DNA of 64,000 bases from assembly GCF_025766255.1 (NCBI RefSeq), contig NW_026516831.1, positions 1-64,000 on the forward strand. The letters are read 5' to 3'. This document shows, piece after piece, positions 34,016 to 46,281 of this stretch (positions within the stretch are counted from its first letter, which is position 1; each line of letters opens with the position of its first letter). The translations under genes and the position numbers were made by a program. This stretch comes from Zychaea mexicana. Its lineage: Eukaryota; Mucoromycota; Mucoromycetes; Mucorales; Lichtheimiaceae. The notes beneath the pieces were generated by a model. The model saw only the letters and a list, made by a program, of their open reading frames with translations, searched no databases and had not been told where the DNA came from.

Positions 34016-36264
34016 ATGTCGACATCCCAACCACGATCGCATTCTGACATTACCGAGGGAAAGTTAGTGCTGCGCTCGCTCTTGTTCTTCTACGTCTTTG
34101 TTTACTTGCTCGAAACTGAACCAAAAAAAAAAAATGAATCAAAAATAATGATAATTTTAGCCGCATTCAGCTCGTTGTACGCCAGCAGCCCGTCAAGGCA
34201 CGATTATGTAGCTTTAAAGAAAAAGGTGAAAGAAACAAATCCTTTTTTCCAATCACGCACATCCTTCGTTTATTATGCTTGGCTTCTTACATGAACTCGT
34301 CGTGTTTCTATTGGTTAGTCGATCGACGACCTGTTGATCCGCCTCCCATTGTACAGTTGATTGATCGAGATAACGAGTAAGCAAATTTCATTTCTTTTCT
34401 TTTGTGTTTTGAGCTTTTTTTACCTCCAATTCTACTACGTGGCGAAGTAAAAAAAGAAGCCCTGAGCCGAGTCAAGATTGCAAATCTTTTTATTTCTGTT
34501 TCAATTGGATATAGTTCAGCCTGCCTTCAGAACCCATACTTTTTTCTCTACGCGACACTAGCAACAACAACGGGGGAAGACCTGCATTTCGCGAATAGCA
34601 CACGGACGACTGCGGGTTCTGTTGTGCAATCGCTGCACAAACTTAAAGATGTCGATAATAGAGGTAGGTTAGCGTCTGTTAGTATGGCTTCATTCCTGGT
34701 GTCTGTCTCATTTCAAGCATCTATGTACATAACAACACAGACGGCGGCTTTTTCATCTTTGCCGATATAAGCGTTCGCCATGAAGGGTTCTTTAAGCTCA
34801 AGTTCACTCTGTTCAAGATAGAAGAGTACGTTTCTTACTTTCTCTTTTACTTGTGTTGCTGTTGTGTACATGCTTGCTCGCGTGTGTGGCACATATATGT
34901 TCCTCCTCTTCCTCCCCGCGTGCTAGGAAGACAACTGGGATACAGTATCGAATAGCAACTTATACTGTACCACTGACTTTTTTGCACCTCCGTACATCTA
35001 GATCCCACGTATTCCGCATATGCTCAGTGTTCTCGAACCCATTCCAAGTTTATTCACCAAAAAGTAAGTTTTATCGTTTATTTCGGTCAGTATTAAAAAA
35101 ATGGTATGCTCATTGGGTTGAATATGTCTTTGATGCATGTACGTTGTTTGCAGCATTTCCGGGCATGTCAGGTACGTTGATAAAGAATACAAAGTTTTCT
35201 TTTCTCTGAATACCCCTCCCCCAAGATAAAATTTAATGCATGCCTTAATCCAACTCTCATGTATAAACGCACAGAATCTACATTTCTGACCCGATGCTTT
35301 TCGGATCAAGGCGTCCGTATTCGCATTCGAAAGGAGACGCGCACATCCACAAACGCGTAAGTTTCAATTAATCATAAAGTTGGTCCCAATGCTAACCCTT
35401 ATATTTTAACTCTTATATAACGGGGGGATCGTTGTTCGTTGCTCTACGTTTAGAAAAAGACGGAAAACTGAGGACGAACACGACGACGATGACGATCGAG
35501 TTTCGCCATTCATTGTTCATGATCCCGGTGAAGGATCGTCTTCATCGCGATTCCGTTTGCCTGCACACCAAGTCGAACCTGCTACGCCAATTCCGTACTT
35601 GCAACAACAACAACAGCACCAGCACCATCCATCATTATCGTCACCTGCGTCTGCAGTGCCTGCCTTACCGCCCCCTCCGCCTCCACAACAACAACAACCC
35701 ACAGTGCCTGCATACGCATCATCGTCGTCGTCGACCACCGATGCGTCCTACTCCATGCATGCCATGTCGATGCAAAACTTACTGCTATCCCCACAACAAC
35801 AACAAAAGGATGTGGAGGGCAACTATGGAAACACGACCGAGGGCAACCCGCCGCCGCCGCAATCGCTGTTCACACAATCTCTACAGTTACCTCCGATAGT
35901 CCGGAGAACAACGACCACGCAACCGTCAACTGCATCGCCTACCACATTCTTACCGTCCAGTAGTAGCAGTAGTGCGACACCTCTAGAACCTAGCAGCAGC
36001 ACCGGCAGCACGAGCAGTAGTAGCAATCCGTCTATCCAACCATCCATGATGACTGATGACTACTTTGCACATGTATCTAGTAGTAGCTCGTCTATTCCTT
36101 CTCCTGCAGCAGCTATCACCACAGATCGACCGTGGCTACATCAACCTTCTCCTCATCATCCTCATCATATCAACCATCCGCATCAAGATCCAACACATCA
36201 TCTTCATCTTCATCATCAGCATCAGCATCATCGTCAGAATAATGAGGACAATGGCGCGTCCTGA
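34016..36264 (+). CDS. velvet-domain transcription regulator, 458 aa
   Basis: Velvet proteins bind DNA through an NF-kB-like fold and coordinate development and metabolism in fungi. There are nine exons: 34016-34062, 34161-34225, 34319-34376, 34515-34663, 34741-34825, 35002-35063, 35154-35171, 35275-35356 and 35454-36264, totalling 1377 nt. The velvet domain spans about 15-187. It shows LVVRQQPVKARLC, RRPVDPPPIVQL, NPYFFLYATL, GSVVQSLHKLKD, DGGFFIFADISVRHEGFFKL, SNPFQVYSPKTFPGMSEST and FLTRCFSDQGVRIRIRKE. A basic KRRK run (190-193) just after it may be a nuclear signal. The C-terminal 260 residues are low-complexity: Gln, Pro, Ser runs and a His-rich end (HPHHINHPHQ and similar). The domain order, with velvet first and a disordered tail, resembles the VosA/VelB/VelC side rather than VeA, but I cannot assign the subfamily. 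Exon 7 is only 18 nt. Confidence 0.93.
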
Positions 36265-39200
36265 TGAATACATATTTTTCATTCTTTGCACACACACACA
36301 CACACACACACCACATACAATAATCTGTCATCTATAGAGAGAGAGAGCACTCACACACTATCACATATACACAGTATAATCACACACAAAAAGTGGGGGT
36401 GGGGAAAGCAGGGATTTTATTTTGAGCACTCATCGTCATGCACATTTTCACGACCTTACGACCATTATTACACACACAACCAACAATCACGCATTTACCA
36501 AATCAACAACAACGACATTTATACTATACATATCTTAACTAATAGGCATCAAATCATTTTCCATGATCCTTTTTTTGTCTGGGAACATTTTTTCCATTGC
36601 TATTTATGGTTTTTATTTCTTTCTACCACTACTATTACTACTACTACTATTACTATTACTATCCATCATCACTACTTGCTACTCGATTACATATGACCAT
36701 TTCATTTCCCTTATTTTCTTTCCTGTCATTTCACCAAAAGTTTGGAACAAAGATACCCCCCCCCACCCCCTTTACACCCTTTGCTGTTACGACTTAGCAA
36801 TAGAGCACAAAAAACAATAACAGCCACACTTGTCATTTTTACATCCACGGATGATCAGATCTATGAGCTTCTCCCTTCTTTTCTGGTGGGGGGAGGGGAG
36901 AAATGTTTAAAGTATGTTATAGTGATGGTGTTCTATATAGGAATTACAGAAGACCAAGAGGGGCACTGTCTCTTTAGTGAACCCATGATATCGAGGAAGG
37001 AGTCACAAAAGATGGGATAGGATATGATACAATAGAGAACAAATGGGCGCGGTAACTAAAAGCAGATGAGCAATGTTGTCATGACTTTTTGCGGGCGCGC
37101 GTCGAATCCCCTTCGCGCACGTCTCGCCGAGCGACTAACTAGTAGTAATGACTAGTAAGTAACTCTCTCTTATAGGCTTATTATAAGGTATGTATAAGTG
37201 GGACATAAGAAATATAACACGGGGGGGGGCATGGTGACCGATCATTTTTGGTGTTTTTGCAGACAGTGAGCAACCTCGCATGATGCTGCATATTTTGCGG
37301 AAAAGGGTTTAACATGTAGTGAAACCATCATTCCAGTAAATTTACATAAATTGTTTGTAATGTACGGCCTTAATGATCGATCGTTTCTCACTCACATGGA
37401 TACAGCACACATCCTCCTCACATTACTGTATGCCTGTCGTCTTCGGGATGAAAGAGAGAGAGAGAGAGGAAGGGGTCACGATAGCGAAAAAAGAAAGGAG
37501 AGATGCATTCGCAAATAAAGGATTGAGGTCGATACAGATGCTTGCCCCAGGAGTATGGTAATCGGGATATGTAGCATATGTGCCATATATACGTGATTAT
37601 TCTTTCGCTTTCTTTTTGCGGCTTTATTCTGCTACCCCTCCCCCCATCTATTCCTTTTTTCATTTTGCTGCTGCTAAGTGCGCTGCTGTAAAAATCTTAC
37701 ACACGATTAAAAGAAAGTTTACTTTCAGCCACTGCTGGTATGTGTTTATACTTTGAGGATCATTTTTGGTTTTTTACTTTCCAAGAACATTCGTTAACTT
37801 CAGCCTGCTTCCCATCTTCTTCTCAGAGGTAGAAAAGGAGGTGGTAGGAGAAGCCGTTTCTAAATTGTTCGTTACCTAAGAATTTAGACGATGAAAATTA
37901 CGTAGAATTGAACAGTTGTTGTTGTGCAAATTGCTTCTCGGCAACTTTTGGTTTAACTCCCCGGACTTTTTCTTATTCCCCGTCATCGAGTTTCTCTTGA
38001 TGTCAAGAAAGAGCTCTTCAGTAGTAGTAGGATGACATGTAATAAGATGATGGGATGTGCTGTGCTCGTATCCACATTGAGCTTGATCAATGCACTAAGC
38101 AGCATTCTCCTTGAGTCTCTGGAGCAAGTGCACGCCATAAAAAGACCATTTTGCACATCCAGCATGTATCTCCATCGAGACTTTGCATACAATTAACTGC
38201 CTTCTACTACATGAACACCCGTAAAACTACCCATGGTAAGACACGCAAACTATCCAAAAGCAATCTAAGCATCAAAGAAAAACTCCAGTGAGACAGACTA
38301 ACTACATAGCGAACGATATAGTAAAGCGGTACTGCTGACAAATGTGTAGCACGTTTAAAAAACCGCAAGTGTGGGTTTGTGTAAGAAATGTACGTGCACA
38401 TAGCAACAACGCGTCGTATGACTCGTAAATATACGTATCACATTAGATGAATTTGCCGTAGTTGTGTAGCACGCGCTAAAGCATAGCTTGTTGGTTTAGG
38501 CCACCATACATACGGCATTCAGATCCAAAGAAAATCGAGTAGCTATAGTCTACAAACGTTGATTGTCGCCTTCTTTAATACCAAGAACCAAAAATCAACT
38601 CGTATATTTAAAACAATCTTTTTTTGTTGCAGAAACCAAGTGATGAAGTGCTAATAAAGGTTCCGTGGCTTTTTCTTGCCCCACTCCCTTATGCACCATT
38701 GTAAAGGGGTGTAAAAAATATTCTGTTCCACACACCATTTCTTCCTGTAGCCGCCTACTGGATCGGTGCTTATTCTTGAGTATAATATATAGCAATAATA
38801 ATAACCGTGTATGGAGATACACGTGCTAGGTATATGCGCGTGTTGATGCATGTTAATATACATGCTAGTTCGACAGACCAGAGGTATCATTGAAATGAAG
38901 CAGTCATTAATCTTAGTATTTGCTCTTCATGATATATTTTACAAGTCATTCTGGGCTCTTCAATCCCACTATTGATGTAATGCGTATAGCTCACCTCCCG
39001 ATAAAAGCCCTTGTCTTGCCCCTCCCCCTCTCGAGTCAACGACAAGAAAAATGATAATAAACCTGCTTCATTTATTCATTCTCTACTCGCGCTACGTTTT
39101 TTTCGGACTTCAACTTGGCTTTTGATATATTTATTATGATCCGTGACCAACGAATTACATGCGCTTTTTATATACCTCAAAATGCTAAATTAAGCAAGCA

Positions 39201-42200
39201 ACCCGTGCTAGCTGTGGATCCCGTCAGCTACAACCGAAGCAACAGCAGAGTTTAGTCTATCCTTTTCATTTCAATTCTGAAATACATGTATTGACGTGGC
39301 TGCATGCATAGCGAGTGGGAGACAGACGGTGAGAGGTTCTTTAACAGCTTTTACTGTAATTCAACCCGTAGAATATCGGTCAAGGAACTGATAGGATCAT
39401 GTTTCTGTTTAACAAAGTCTCGCATATTACTTGCCGAGATGAGAGGAGACGAGAGGAGAGGGCAGACAGGTAAAGTGGTTTAGAGGAAACGCTGCTGCAT
39501 CATAAGCAGGAGTAGAAAATGCACGAGGATGATATATAATAAGTAATAACTCTTCTTAACGGAACACATTTCGATGAGTCGCAGTTAATAAAACGAAGAA
39601 AGGAACAGCTTGAACGCGCATTCCAAGTACTTGGCAAATAGGGATTAGTTAATGACTACTTAAGTTGTCGGCAAAAAAATACCCTGGCCAGGGTATATAA
39701 GCATGCAGTCGATCGATCGGTGATACAAACCTGTCATATAGAATAAGGCCCATAACTGCTACTAGCTACTTTTTTCACTACTATGTACTGCTGCTGCTGT
39801 TAGATATTAACCCTGCATCTTTACGCATGCGTAACCTCCCTTTCGTCCAACGATAAGTCTGGATGCATATAACAAATTAGAAACTGGATTATAGGCCGCA
39901 CTTCACTTGCTCTGCATTACTATCCAAACTAGACGTTTCTCTATCTTTCGCGTCACTATTCTGTACATACCTGCCTGCTCCCTGACAGAATGGCACAAAT
40001 CCAACTTCGCTGCAAAATAATCCCATTTCTGTGAGAGGGATAGTCGTTAGTCTTAGAGTTCGTCCGTGTCTTTTACCCTTACGGAAGAATACAAGGTAAG
40101 TCATATCCGTTTTCCACGTCCATGCTCTCCTCTGTCTCTTATCATTTTTAACCTACATATGCAACAAGGTCTCTAAATATATTTTTTCTTCACGGTCATA
40201 CCCTCTTATTCGTTGCTATCAATAAAAAAGAGATAGCGAGGAAAGATAATTTGACTATTATTGGGATCCACGATTAGGTTCTGCCATTGATATTGCGTTT
40301 GAATATAAGCTATAAAGGTAACACAGAAGATCAACCGACGCAAAAAGTGTGTCACAAACATTGGTGCTCCTTGTGCATGTTTGGTACGACCTTTTGTAAA
40401 TTATTACTGCGCTACAATAATGAGCCGCGTTATTTTTTTTGGGGGGACGAAAATAACTGAAGGTGCAGCTACAACAGCAGTAGCATTCAACAGTCGTAAC
40501 TAGCATTATACGCTCAACAGATTGTTAGCTCTCCGTCAATCTCTATATTACTAGCTACTATGGAGACGAACGATCTATCACTATATAGCTTTAGGGGCTA
40601 TGTAGTAACAACTTGATTGTTTTCTGTCAAAAATAAAAGGTTCGGATAAATGGTTTACACCGTAGAGAACTCCGTGTTGAGTAAATGCCACCAAAGGGGA
40701 TTATGAATAGTGAATTGATGCTGTTTTTGTGGTACGTGTCCTCTCTTTCACGTATTCCAAAACCCCGAAGCTTAACAATGGTGAATTCTACATGTAGAAA
40801 AGTCGTTATTCAGCAAATTTGTAGCTCTTATGATGGCGCTCCTTCTAGCTTAGTAATAGTTTCTATAATTTGTTCTAATTAATTATTACCGTAAGTTGCC
40901 ATGTTATCTTGAAACAACAAAACGATGGCTCAGCGTACAACCCAGATATGAACATGTTGTACAGCGAATCGCAGACGTGGGAATATATAAAAGTAACTAG
41001 AGCCACCCCTTTCCCGTCCGTGCTCACGCCCGCACACACCCGTCTTCTTTTTTTTTTTATTACCGAAATAAGATCGTGTACCCATCGGCTATCTTTTTTT
41101 GTCGTTCAAAACCCGACGCGAAGGTCGGCAATGTAACAAAAAAAGTGATCTACAAAGAATGTAACATATTAACTTGATTTGTTTAACAATGAAGTCTGAA
41201 AATTTATCACCCTACAAATGTACTTATCATAAAAAAGATGGGATTACCCAGATTGTTTGTTTCTCAAGTGGATGATGATTCTTTACAGATTCCAAAAAAA
41301 TTATGCATCCTGCATTATAGAAAAAAGGAAAAAAGGGACTTATTCGGATATACGTGCTAATAATAAACTATGAGCCTTACATCTCGGGGACGAGACGAAA
41401 ATGTGGATAGAGCACGTACATGTGGCAACAACGAGGTATAGTACAGGTGCAACCTAGAGAGAGAAAAAAGAGCGAAGGATGGGGTCAGTATAGTAAACCA
41501 TTCTGAGAGCGACCTTGTGTCAGCAGTTAGTGATCGGATAGTTGATCGATATCCTTGCAACACTCTCTTTTGACACACGCTAATTAAGCTCCAGAGAGAG
41601 AGAGAGAGATAGAGATCAAAGCTCAGCAGGCTTTGCTTAGTTTACGCAATCTCAGGTATGTTTCTTTCTTGTCCCTCAATCAAGCCCGACTACGAATGGT
41701 CTAACCCCGAATCAGCTCAGCTTCTCGGGGGAGAAGAGTAATGGGGCCTTGTGCGTGAGAAGCTGACGGTGAACTGTACTGTATTAGTGTGTTTTTTTTG
41801 AGACATCAGGTACACGCAGGGTTAGCCGGTCTGCTGGAAACTTTTAGCTTTTTGTTGCCTGCGGTTGGCAGCTGAGTTTCGATATCCGTAAATCCGGGTC
41901 GGTGCGTTCTTTCTTTCGTTGTTCCAATGTAGAGAGAACCACCTTCTCACCCCCTGCACCTCCCAACTTAGCTCTACCCCTCGTTCTGCCCATGCTGGAT
42001 CTAACTTGAAAAGAAGCGCGTTTGAAGAGCGAAGACAAGATGAATACACTTCTTGGCGTGTCTTGTTATACTGTGCGCGAACTCAACCGTTGCACAAGCT
42101 GATTAATATTTGCATTGGAGGGTTGCAATCATTTCGGAGGAAAAGATGTGAGGAGGAGCAAAAAGTGGACTGATTCATCAGTACATCGAATAAGTAATAG

Positions 42201-42594
42201 CTATAATGTGTTTTTGTTGCTACTTACGCATCGACAGCTCAGCTTTAACTTTAACGACGTCCGTGTCCTACTTTCTTCTCAGCCAGCTACTGCATGCATG
42301 TGATATGAATGATTATTACGTGACTCAGTTAGAAGAGAGAAAACGCTAAACAAAGTTTTCCATCACCCAGTTTGTTTTATTTCCGATCAACCAAACCAAC
42401 TGTTGCCATGCATGACTGTCTTGCATAACATAAGATCTTTCTACTGGTACTACACAAAGGCAGTAGTATCGTGACAGCAGAAAATTAAAAGCTGGCAGAA
42501 CCGTCTGTGCCCTGATATAGGCATCATGTACGCCCCCCACCTTCTTGATATGTATGATGCATATGGATGCAACAGCAGTTCTTTGATATGTATA
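36265..42594. other. 6.3 kb without a recognised gene
   Basis: Both strands were read. A CA microsatellite (36290-36310), CAC/TAC repeats (36625-36665), GA repeats (37448-37463, 41592-41608) and several G or T homopolymers are present. No open frame longer than about 85 codons beyond the 3' flank of the velvet gene carries a domain. No tRNA-like cloverleaf was found. Confidence 0.5.
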
Positions 42595-43720
42595 CAGTCC
42601 AATGTCGCAGCCAATTAAAATTGATGTCGCTGACAAGTCAAAATTATGTCGCTGATTAATCAAAATCAATTTCGCATTTTCAGAAATGGAATTCGAGAAA
42701 AGCCAAAAGATGAAGACATTCATATGAAGGAGGCCAACGTGAAGCGTGATTATGTGCGTAATACCGTGCAGGATAAGGATAGATCTTTCTATCTGAGGAT
42801 TTGAAAAGTGTATGAGCGCATCAGCAGCAGCGAAGCAGTTGGGCATTCACATTCGAACTGCTCAGGGATGGGTCAGACAGTATAATGTGTGGCCTGATAG
42901 TATTTATGAGAGCTGTAAGAACATGGGTCGTGCATGCATCTTAACCGGAGAGCATAAAGCAACTGCTATCAACATCATTAATGCTATTCCTCTGCTGGTG
43001 TTGTTGACGTGATCGAGCATTTATTGAAGCGATTTTATGATCTTAAAGTCTCAAGCAGCACTGTTTATAAGTTGATGAGAAGTGAATGTAACCTTTCGTT
43101 GAAAAAAGCATATTTTCACTCTACTTAGTGAGAGAAACCGTCGAACAAAGGCTGAGGAACGACATGTTTGTGTTTGTAAGTGGGAAACTACAGACATGAA
43201 CTTGCTGACGGATTGCGTGTTTCTTGACGAATCTGCTTCTGATATTAACATGAAACGTTCAAAATCTTGGTCCAAAAAAGGTACCCTTGCTATTGTTACC
43301 AGGGCTATTACGAAACCAAACACAACGTCTATATTGGGGCACTATCTCTGCCTCAGATTTGATCACGATCGGCCTGCCAAGAAGCGAAAGGCCGATGGCT
43401 ATATAAACTCAGGGACTGTAACAGGCCACTACATTAGTTTCTTGAAACGACTCTTGATCAAATGGATAAACATCCACACATGAAAGGTCACTATAGTTAT
43501 GGATAACGCACCCAATTCACACGAATGTCAACATAAAGAAATACATTGAGCACCGTGTTGTAAATATGTGTATCTTGCTACTTACTCTCCTGAGCTTAAT
43601 TTAATAAAACAATTGTGGGCAGTGGCAGAGAGTAAGGTTAATTTCCACAGGTTTTTGCAGGAAGACACTTTATCAAAAAGAATCACGGAAGCTTGCAAAG
43701 TGTGGTAAAAAGAAAAGGTT
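42595..43720 (+). mobile_element. decayed Tc1/IS630-type element, left end visible
   Basis: The left end is TA (42593-42594) followed by CAGTCCAATGTCGCAGCCAA. It is followed by iterated TGTCGCTGA units at about 20-25 bp spacing (to about 42680) that look like repeated transposase-binding sites. A transposase pseudogene fills the rest. I could not find an inverted copy on the right, so the end at 43720 is only the limit of recognisable coding sequence. Confidence 0.7.
42812..43706 (+). pseudogene. Tc1/IS630-type DDE transposase, broken
   Basis: The N-terminal HTH is AAKQLGIHIRTAQGWVRQYN. A second helix region follows (VIEHLLKRFYDLKVSSSTVY, then KLMRSECNLSLKKA) in another frame. The catalytic region shows the first Asp in DCVFLDESASDIN, next to SKSWSKKGTLAIV, and the second Asp in VMDNAPNSHE (about 43498). 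The third block, TYSPELNLIKQLWAVAESKV (about 43590), has Lys where the family has its catalytic Glu (usual NPIE). There are several frameshifts and stops between the blocks. The element is inactive. Confidence 0.85.
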
Positions 43721-43724
43721 GGCA

Positions 43725-44750
43725 GCCAACTAACCACTCGATTCCCCCATCTATTATTCGATTGTGTTATGTGGCTTATGTGGTGGATTATACGAAATTG
43801 GTTGGGTTGTGTGGTGGGTTATGTGTAAGCAAGCCACCAATTAATCCACAGCACGCACCGAACACGCCGCCAGCAACTGCCATCATCCAGAAGCACCGTC
43901 ATCAGTATTGATAATAGGAAATGCATAGCCATCATATATCAGTAAAAGCGTACAAATAGTCAAGATACGTTGTTGAAAAGTTGTTGAGAAACTACTGGCT
44001 AATGTCTGCAGTATCCAGAGTAATCATAAAAGGAATGACTACCTCGTTAAGTAATTGCCGCGCTAGCCGCTTCTTGTTCCCAAAATGCATGTCGGTTTTG
44101 TGGATTTCGTACCATTATTTTTTTAACCCACCCAAGACCGTGATAATACCACACACAAGTGTCCAGTCCAGGCAAGTTACGAGGCAAATTCTCGGTAATA
44201 AATCAGGCTATCCACTACCAATGTCGCGTCCCGGGTAAGGTTTCTTTAGAACCTCCACAATGCGCAAAGGAACAAAGATCCAAATGCTTGAAACTATCAA
44301 GACGTTATACTGGATTTGTAAAGAGCTAATTAATGGGGAATTCCCCAAAATATCATGAGGCTGCAAACAACGTAGCTAAATAGTACGATGATTATGATAT
44401 CACTAGTTTCAGTTTTTCAAGTATCCAAGCGATGCGGCGTGTGTATGATGCTAATGAGCACCGGAGAGCTATAAAATTCACTGAAGGGATCGATGCAATG
44501 GTGGCAACAGCAGAATTGAATGACTAAATAGGATTGCGGGGGGGATTGATGGTGAAAGGACGACCTTTCACATCAGAGATCGAAATCACATATGATTGGA
44601 AGTGGCGCAGATATGTTCTGATCCGACATGAAACGAACAATCAAAGTGATTGGCTGCATTTTAAAAGTCACGCTTTCAAAGAAACCCTTTTCACCTTGCC
44701 ATAAAAGAGTGAACCCTCTAGATTTGGTAACCAAACCAACAATTAAGGAA
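43725..44750. other. interval without a recognised gene
   Basis: This is the gap between the IS630-type remnant and the MADS gene. Short open frames occur, without domain. A partial in-frame upstream start for the MADS gene lies at 44628. A faint ATTGGCTGC match to the IS630 tip lies near 44648 and is too short to call an end. Confidence 0.45.
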
Positions 44751-45597
44751 ATGAACCCGGATTTGCCAAGCAGCGCAGCAGCAGCAGCTCAAGCAGCAGC
44801 AGCAGTTCAACAACAACACCAGCAGCCTTTACAACAAAAGCAACCCGCGGATGACGATGGTTCCATTGATGACTCGGACGTTGAGAAGCCTTCCAGACGC
44901 TCAGGTCGTCGCAAAATTAAAATCGAATACATTGAGGATAAGAATCGTCGCCACATTACCTTTTCGAAACGCAAGGCTGGCATTATGAAAAAGGTAATTC
45001 TCTTACTCTTTTTGAAAACAAAGCATGGAAAACTTTATACAGCTGTAATGGTCCTTTCCCGCTGGCTGCCTCTTGCTTTTTTTTTTTTCGCGAATGGGCA
45101 GGACAATCAATGAATCTTTTTTGTATTGACACTGTGTTTGTTTCAAATTTACATTGTAGGCTTATGAACTTAGCACACTTACAGGCACTCAAGTTTTGCT
45201 ACTTGTTGTCTCTGAGACGGGTCTTGTCTACACGTTCACGACAGTAAAGCTACAACCTATTGTGACCAAGCCCGAAGGCAAGAATCTTATCCAGGCTTGC
45301 CTGAATGCCCCAGACCCCGTGCCAGCTGAGGCATCATCGTCTTCTCCGGTAAGTTTGTTTATAGGTCAAAGAAGCTCTCTCTAGTTTTATTTTTTTAACC
45401 CACTGTTTATCTTCAAAGGCTCCTGAGTATGCTAACGCATCGCCCGGTGTGGACATGAACAAGAGTAAGGCTGCGTATGAGGATAAGAAGGTAATAACTG
45501 GGTTTGACGCTACCAAATGGGGATTGGAATAAGTGTGGAGAAGCTTATTTTTTATTACTTAATTTAGCCCGAACCATCGGGATTTGCACCACAACAA

Positions 45598-45628
<31 letters not shown>

Positions 45629-46086
45629 CTCCTCGTCAGCAACCTCAGGCAACCGGCTCACCTGTTGGTACGAATGCTGGTTATCAGCCCTATGTTGGTG
45701 GTAGCTGGAACAACAATCATCCTGGCTACATGGCCGCTGCCGCCGCTGCTGCGGCTGCTAACCCTTACCATCAACAGCAACAACAACATCCATCCACACA
45801 GCAACAGCAGCAACAGCAGCAACAGCAGCACTATGGTGGCCCTGTTCCTTCATACTACGGCGCTGCCCAGCCCCACAGTCATCAGCAACAACCTCAACAA
45901 CAGCAATCCCCGTATCTTTCACAACAACAGCAACAGCATGCAGGTTACTGGCCTGCATCGTCTGCACCACAACCACCCACCCGCAACCATCCGTCCATGG
46001 CACGGCAAGACCAGCATCCTGGTTCTCCCATTGCTGGTTCAGGGGAAAACAAGGCAGACGGTAACAAGCCTGGCGTCGCAAACTAA
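44751..46086 (+). CDS. MCM1: SRF-type MADS-box transcription factor, Mcm1-like, 340 aa
   Basis: Mcm1/SRF-type factors bind CC(A/T)6GG boxes as dimers in the nucleus and recruit partner proteins for cell-type and cell-cycle genes. There are four exons: 44751-44993, 45160-45348, 45419-45490 and 45568-46086, totalling 1023 nt. The MADS domain starts at residue 52 (GRRKIKIEYIEDKNRRHITF, SKRKAGIMKKAYELS). It continues into the SRF-type half LTGTQVLLLVVSETGLVYTF and then GKNLIQACLNAPDP, very close to yeast Mcm1. The N-terminus has Ala and Gln runs. The C-terminal 170 residues are Gln-rich with an Ala run, typical of activation domains. An in-frame ATG at 44628 would add 41 residues; I prefer 44751, where the Ala/Gln-rich region begins. 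It lies 195 bp upstream of the threonine aldolase gene on the same strand. Confidence 0.94.
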
Positions 46087-46281
46087 AAAAAAAACATCCA
46101 AGGTCTTCTGAATGATACACTATATCCTCTCTACTTTCTCGTACTCTGTCTTTTCCCCCCATTACTGTAGTTTTTTTCCTTTCTATTTTGCTGTTATCCA
46201 ATTAAAGTTCACATTAGTTCTCTCCGACCACGTTGTTTCTCTCTTCTTTCTCTTTCAACCAAATCTTTTTTATCCCCAATC

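Noticed and set aside
37090..37140. CGTCGAATCCCC recalling a tRNA T-arm
   Set aside because: No anticodon arm, D-arm or acceptor pairing could be built around it.
45758..46201. Open frames antisense or in another frame across the CAG-rich end of the MADS gene
   Set aside because: Trinucleotide repeats keep all frames open; only the frame joined to the MADS domain is supported. The same applies at 35517-35899 in the velvet gene and 48341-48643 in the lipid-transfer gene.
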